Shown piece after piece: positions 13,373 through 16,724 of a DNA stretch of 16,724 bases (position 1 is its first letter; every line of letters starts with the position of its first letter). The translations under genes were made by a program, and so were the position numbers. This stretch comes from Alphaproteobacteria bacterium (GTDB lineage Bacteria; Pseudomonadota; Alphaproteobacteria; UBA6615), in contig JAURLR010000387.1 in the NCBI GenBank assembly GCA_030831135.1, positions 1 through 16,724 of the forward strand, read 5' to 3'. The notes under the pieces were generated by a model. That model ran no database searches. It was not told the origin of the DNA and saw nothing but the letters and a program-made list of their open reading frames with translations.

Positions 13373-14179
13373 TTAACCCGTTGGCGCCACATCGAGCCGC
13401 GCCACAATGCCTTTGAGGCGATCGTCGGGGGCCGGATAGCGGTCGAGAACCAGCGGGTCGTGGCCGGGCACGATGTGCTGGCGGGTCTCGGCCTGGGCCT
13501 GCAGGGCATCGAAGCCGCGCACCATGTCGGCCAGATTGTAGATGACGGGAAAGGGCATGCGCCGGTCCATGTTCTCGTAGAAATGGGTCGCGTCTGACGC
13601 CACCACCACCCAGCCCCGTTTCGTGAGAACCCGGACAAACTGCAACCCCATGGAATGACCGCCCACGAGATGCGTCGTGATCCCTGGTGCGATTTCGGCC
13701 GTGCCGTCGCTGAAGGAGACCCGCCCGGCAAACACATTGCGCACCATGTCGGCCACGTGATCGGGGGTGAACGAAGCGTTCACGACATGGCTGCACATAT
13801 GCGGCCCGGTGGCGAACTGCATTTCCTTTTCCTGCAGGTGGAACTTCGCGGCCGGAAACTGGGCGTGGCCGCCGATATGATCGTAGTGGAGATGGGTCAC
13901 GATCACATCCGAAACGCGCGCCGCATCCACCCCGATTGTTGCTAGACCTTCGGTGACGCTGCGGATCAGACTGCGACCACGTTTTGCAGCTTCTTCATCG
14001 TCGAAGCCGGTGTCGATCACGATGGTCTGCTCGGGCGAAACGGCGACCCAGACATAGTAGTCGATGGGCATCGGGCCGTCGTCATGGGGGTCGAGCTTCA
14101 CAAAGCTCTCGCGCCGCATCCGTTCAACGAGCGTCCCGTATTTGATGGCGTAAAGTTCCCAGATACGTGGCGGCGTCAT
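13373..14179 (-). CDS. Metallo-beta-lactamase-fold hydrolase, N-acyl homoserine lactonase (AttM/AiiA)-like
   Basis: 268 aa from the ATG at 14179, with GGGAGGAAA at the right distance; an ATG at 14194 overlaps that site and is less likely. The dinuclear zinc motif THLHYDHIGGH carries H96, H98, D100 and H101; H175 in GGHSMG, D196 in ASDATHF and H240 in VPGHD complete the ligand set. The layout is that of the AttM/AiiA lactonase subfamily. Such enzymes open acyl-homoserine lactones or, in catabolic settings, gamma-butyrolactone-type rings. With no quorum-sensing gene near and many catabolic genes around, hydrolysis of a pathway lactone is at least as likely as signal quenching. It is divergent, with an 81-base gap, from the dehydrogenase pair at 14261-15905. 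Confidence 0.88.
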   Translation of the reverse strand: MTPPRIWELYAIKYGTLVERMRRESFVKLDPHDDGPMPIDYYVWVAVSPEQTIVIDTGFDDEEAAKRGRSLIRSVTEGLATIGVDAARVSDVIVTHLHYDHIGGHAQFPAAKFHLQEKEMQFATGPHMCSHVVNASFTPDHVADMVRNVFAGRVSFSDGTAEIAPGITTHLVGGHSMGLQFVRVLTKRGWVVVASDATHFYENMDRRMPFPVIYNLADMVRGFDALQAQAETRQHIVPGHDPLVLDRYPAPDDRLKGIVARLDVAPTG

Positions 14180-14260
14180 GTGGTTTCCTCCCATGTCTTA
14201 CTCTCGGCTATACTTCCCCGCAGGCTGGCATGCGATCAGCAGCAGACGGGGACGAACACT

Positions 14261-15139
14261 ATGGCAGCAAATACCTTCGGCTTCATCGGGCTTGGCAATA
14301 TGGGCGCTCCGATGTGTGCAAACCTGGTCGCGGCGGGACTGTCCATGCGCGTGTTCGATGCGGCAGGAACGGCGGAACGGGCACCGGAGGGGGCGGTTGC
14401 GGCGGACAGCATTGCTGATCTCGCAGCCACCACGGACACGGTTTTTCTGAGCCTGCCGGACGGCAAGATTTCCGGTCTGGTCTGTGACGCAGTTCTCGCC
14501 ACGGCGGATCGCCGTGTGTCCCGCGTTGTCGATTTTTCAACCACGGGCCCCGAAGCTGCTGGCGCTATGGGGGCAAAGCTCAATGCTGCCGGGATCACCT
14601 TTGTCGATGCCCCGGTGAGCGGCGGTCGCGCCGGGGCCATTGCTGGCAGTCTGACGGTGATCGCATCCGGACCGGAATCCGACATGAATGATCTCGCGAC
14701 CGCGTTTGACGCGGTGGGTGGCAATATTTTCCATGTGGGTGAAGCACCCGGACAGGCGCAGGCCGTCAAGCTGCTCAACAATTTCCTTTCCGCGACAGCC
14801 ATGGCCGCGACCTCCGAAGCGGTTCTGTTCGGCCAGAAATACGGTGTCGATATTTCGACCATTCTGGACTGCGTGAACGTGTCGAGCGGGCGCAACACCG
14901 CATCGGCGGACAAGTTTCCCAATCGCGTGGTGACCGGGACCTACGACGCCGGGTTTGCGACCGCGCTGATGACCAAGGATGTGGCCCTGTACCTGGAACA
15001 GGTACGTGTGGCAGGAACGCCTGACGAGATCGGTTCGGTCGTCTCGGGCCGCTGGAATGCGGTGCTGGAAGACATGCCGGAGAGTGACTTTACGGAAATC
15101 TACCGCCATATCGCGGGCGAGACACAGACAGGGGAGTAG
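14261..15139 (+). CDS. NAD(P)-dependent beta-hydroxyacid dehydrogenase, 3-hydroxyisobutyrate dehydrogenase-like
   Basis: 292 aa. The ATG at 14261 begins exactly where family homology starts (MAANTFGFIGLGNMG); the open frame upstream is antisense to the lactonase gene. The N-terminal Rossmann domain has GLGNMG at 10-15 and an aspartate (D33) at the end of the second strand, favouring NAD. Then come FSTTGP (92-97), the substrate loop DAPVSGGRAGA (116-126), and the catalytic lysine K170 in AVKLLNN with N174. The C-terminal helical domain is complete. It should oxidise a 3-hydroxy acid to the semialdehyde or reduce an aldehyde acid such as glyoxylate or succinate semialdehyde. It is followed after seven bases by the SDR gene. 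Confidence 0.92.
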   Translation: MAANTFGFIGLGNMGAPMCANLVAAGLSMRVFDAAGTAERAPEGAVAADSIADLAATTDTVFLSLPDGKISGLVCDAVLATADRRVSRVVDFSTTGPEAAGAMGAKLNAAGITFVDAPVSGGRAGAIAGSLTVIASGPESDMNDLATAFDAVGGNIFHVGEAPGQAQAVKLLNNFLSATAMAATSEAVLFGQKYGVDISTILDCVNVSSGRNTASADKFPNRVVTGTYDAGFATALMTKDVALYLEQVRVAGTPDEIGSVVSGRWNAVLEDMPESDFTEIYRHIAGETQTGE

Positions 15140-15146
15140 TTGAAAG

Positions 15147-15905
15147 ATGACAACCAATGCAGGAAAAGTGGCGCTGGTGACCGGTGCGTCTTATGGGCTG
15201 GGCGCAATGACGGCGGATTATCTGGCACGTGACGGGTTCGACGTGGCGGTGACCGATCTGAAGGTCGATGACCTGCAGGATACGATCGGGCTGGTCGAAA
15301 AGCATGGCCGCAAGGCCTTTGCCACGGAACTCGATGTGCGTTCGATCGACAGCATCGATGCCGCGATTGCTGCCACCATCGACGGCATGGGCAAGATCGA
15401 TGTGCTGATCAACAATGCCGGTGTGCCTCTGTCCAAGCCCGCGCTCGATGTCGAGCCGGACGAGTTCGACAATGTGCAGAACATCCATGTGCGCGGCTGC
15501 TACTTCATGTGTCAGCGCTTTGCGCGGCATCTGGTGGACACCGGGCGTCCGGGCAATATCGTCAATCTTGCCTCGACCTTCGCGGTGATCGGCGTGCCCG
15601 GGGTTTCGGTTTACGGTATTTCGAAAGCGGCTGTGGCCGGTATCACGCGCCATCTGGCGGCCGACTGGGCCAAGTACAATATCCGGGTGAACGCGGTCGG
15701 TCCGGGCGCGACCGAGACCAAGATCCGCGCTGCCAACTTCGCGGCCAATCCCGAAGTGCGCGAATGGAATCTCAGCCGCATCCCGATGGGTCGCTTCGCG
15801 GAACCCGAAGACACCGCCGAGGCCGTGGCGTTTCTCGCGGGCAACAAATCCGAATACATCAACGGTCATCTCCTGGTGGTTGATGGTGCGCTGACCGTCA
15901 CCTGA
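15147..15905 (+). CDS. Short-chain dehydrogenase/reductase (classical SDR)
   Basis: 252 aa, ATG at 15147, seven bases after the previous stop; the GGGGAG at 15131-15136 inside the end of the previous gene can serve as ribosome site, indicating translational coupling. Classical SDR features are TGASYGLG (12-19), NNAG (89-92), N112, S143, and Y156-x3-K160 in VYGISK. D37 in VAVTDLK at the end of strand two suggests NAD(H) preference. The C-terminal LAGNKSEYINGHLLVVDGAL is the usual closing motif. It oxidises or reduces a secondary alcohol or ketone, probably in the same route as the dehydrogenase it is coupled with. Substrate not determinable. Confidence 0.93.
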   Translation: MTTNAGKVALVTGASYGLGAMTADYLARDGFDVAVTDLKVDDLQDTIGLVEKHGRKAFATELDVRSIDSIDAAIAATIDGMGKIDVLINNAGVPLSKPALDVEPDEFDNVQNIHVRGCYFMCQRFARHLVDTGRPGNIVNLASTFAVIGVPGVSVYGISKAAVAGITRHLAADWAKYNIRVNAVGPGATETKIRAANFAANPEVREWNLSRIPMGRFAEPEDTAEAVAFLAGNKSEYINGHLLVVDGALTVT

Positions 15906-16052
15906 CTTTTGGGCGGCCGCATTTGCGCTGTCGGGAATTGTATTGCGCGCATGCCGTTTGGCGGGAGACATGCATTTTCTGCGTGTCGGTCCGGCTTGCG
16001 CGCGTATTACATTATCTCCCGAAGCTCATCCCGGGCCTTGAGGAATACTTTC

Positions 16053-16346
16053 ATGACCCTTCAGAATTCGCCGGCCCCGTCAGCCCGTTTGGTACGCGCC
16101 GGTGCGTATTTCAGTGCTGCCATGATGGCGGTACTGGTCGCTGCGGAAATCGTGGCCGTCGATGGATTGCTGGCCTATGCCGCCGACGGAATCCTGGGGC
16201 TGGGGCACCTGCCGATCTACGCAATGGGTGTCCTGCTCGGCGTACCTTCGGCCTGGATATGCTGGCGTGTGTTCCGCTCGGCGCTTTCCTGGGAACTGAG
16301 CGTGCTTGGCCCGCGCGCGCCCGGAGACGCAATCACCGACGTCTAG
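16053..16346 (+). CDS. Small two-helix membrane protein, unknown family
   Basis: 97 aa, ATG at 16053 with GAGGA eight bases upstream. I do not recognise the family. After a charged start (RLVRAG) come two hydrophobic segments: about residues 19-44 (starting FSAAMMAVLVAAEIVAVDGL) and 53-74 (IYAMGVLLGVPSAWICWRVF), then a short polar tail. It is likely an inner-membrane protein. The codons have the G/C-ending bias of the neighbours. The 147 bases before it, after the SDR gene, show no gene, so it may have its own promoter. Its TAG stop is part of a CTAG that also contains the stop of the convergent gene. Confidence 0.65.
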   Translation: MTLQNSPAPSARLVRAGAYFSAAMMAVLVAAEIVAVDGLLAYAADGILGLGHLPIYAMGVLLGVPSAWICWRVFRSALSWELSVLGPRAPGDAITDV

Positions 16347-16724
16347 TGCTCCGGCCTGTCCCAGTAGATCATGGCCTCGGGCATCGTCCCGCCAGCATGG
16401 AAGCTGCCTTCAACAATCTCCCCGCTGGCGAGGTTGATTTTTGGCAGCACACCGTCGGCCTGCACCACATAGAGATGGCTGCTGTCATCGGTGAAGAGCA
16501 CGTGAAACGGCTCGCCAGGGAGCGGAATGGAGCGGCGTTGATCGGGGTCTGCCGGGTCGAGGAGTTCGAGGAAACCTTCATCCTCGGCCTCGTTGTAGGT
16601 CGTGACGACGAGATGCGCGCCATCGGGTGAGACGAACGGCCAACCGGGTACGCCGGCGAGTTTGTGGGTACCGGACAGGGCCCGGGTCTTGCAGTCGATC
16701 ACATGCAGAAGCGGGCGGTAGAAG
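16343..16724 (-). CDS. Beta-propeller (YncE-like) protein, C-terminal part
   Basis: The frame is open to the window edge, so only the last 126 or so residues are present; the start lies beyond 16724. The visible part has repeating units of the type 'FVSPDGAHLVVTTYN', 'HVLFTDDSSHLYVVQADG' and 'LPKINLASGEIV', the strand pattern of YncE / cytochrome d1-like beta-propellers. Such proteins are often periplasmic and serve as binding or scaffold units, sometimes near quinoprotein dehydrogenases, but nothing here fixes a role. It ends in a CTAG that is also the stop of the convergent small membrane protein gene (4-base overlap). Confidence 0.65.
   Translation of the reverse strand, partial: FYRPLLHVIDCKTRALSGTHKLAGVPGWPFVSPDGAHLVVTTYNEAEDEGFLELLDPADPDQRRSIPLPGEPFHVLFTDDSSHLYVVQADGVLPKINLASGEIVEGSFHAGGTMPEAMIYWDRPEH

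Noticed and set aside
13032..13796. 254-codon minus-strand frame over the VOC/lactonase gap
   Set aside because: It crosses the repeat and the ends of two real genes in the wrong frame, and shows no family motif.
14209..14214. TATACT as the -10 box of the dehydrogenase promoter
   Set aside because: No convincing -35 hexamer lies 16-18 bases upstream, so the match was not strong enough to list.

Overview
The window is GC-rich and densely coded, with short gaps and genes on both strands. The invasion-associated locus B (IalB) protein, DUF1194 protein, dodecin, short dispersed palindromic repeats and Rhodospirillales/Rhizobiales-like enzyme families point to an alphaproteobacterium. Genus cannot be decided from the sequence. 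No tRNA, rRNA, CRISPR array, transposase or phage gene was seen.

Layout. (1) 1-731: secreted DUF1194 (von Willebrand A-like) protein, cut by or starting at the window edge. (2) 732-1136: non-coding, holding two different palindromic repeats and a perfect 12-bp palindrome ahead of the next gene. (3) 1137-5178 (+): probable operon of a LigI-like lactonase, the large molybdenum subunit of a xanthine dehydrogenase/CO dehydrogenase-type hydroxylase, and a dienelactone hydrolase. (4) 5191-6076: IalB-like secreted protein (-) divergent from dodecin (+). (5) 6251-8312 (+): a cysteine-type iodothyronine deiodinase-like thioredoxin-fold protein, a clear intrinsic terminator, then an MFS permease of the 3-phenylpropionate transporter type. 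(6) 8313-8502: non-coding gap with a long hairpin and a possible gene remnant. (7) 8503-10221 (-): CocE/NonD-type acyl hydrolase. (8) 10450-13203 (+): tight three-gene operon of an ACMSD/gamma-resorcylate decarboxylase-type amidohydrolase, a class III CoA-transferase and a VOC (extradiol dioxygenase-like) protein. (9) 13373-14179 (-): metallo-beta-lactamase-fold lactonase, divergent from (10) 14261-15905 (+): a 3-hydroxyisobutyrate dehydrogenase-like enzyme and an SDR. (11) 16053-16346: small two-helix membrane protein, sharing a CTAG with the end of a beta-propeller-like protein (-) that runs off the window.

Working together (inference): most of the window looks like a catabolic region for an aromatic or lactone-type carboxylic substrate. 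It has an importer, a ring hydroxylase subunit, a ring-cleavage-type VOC protein, a decarboxylase, four hydrolases of unrelated folds (LigI-like, dienelactone hydrolase, CocE, MBL), CoA activation and two dehydrogenases. No complete known pathway can be assembled, and the hydroxylase lacks its two partner subunits here. No regulator gene is visible in the window. The most interesting items are the deiodinase-like protein, the orphan molybdenum subunit and the decarboxylase/CoA-transferase/VOC operon.
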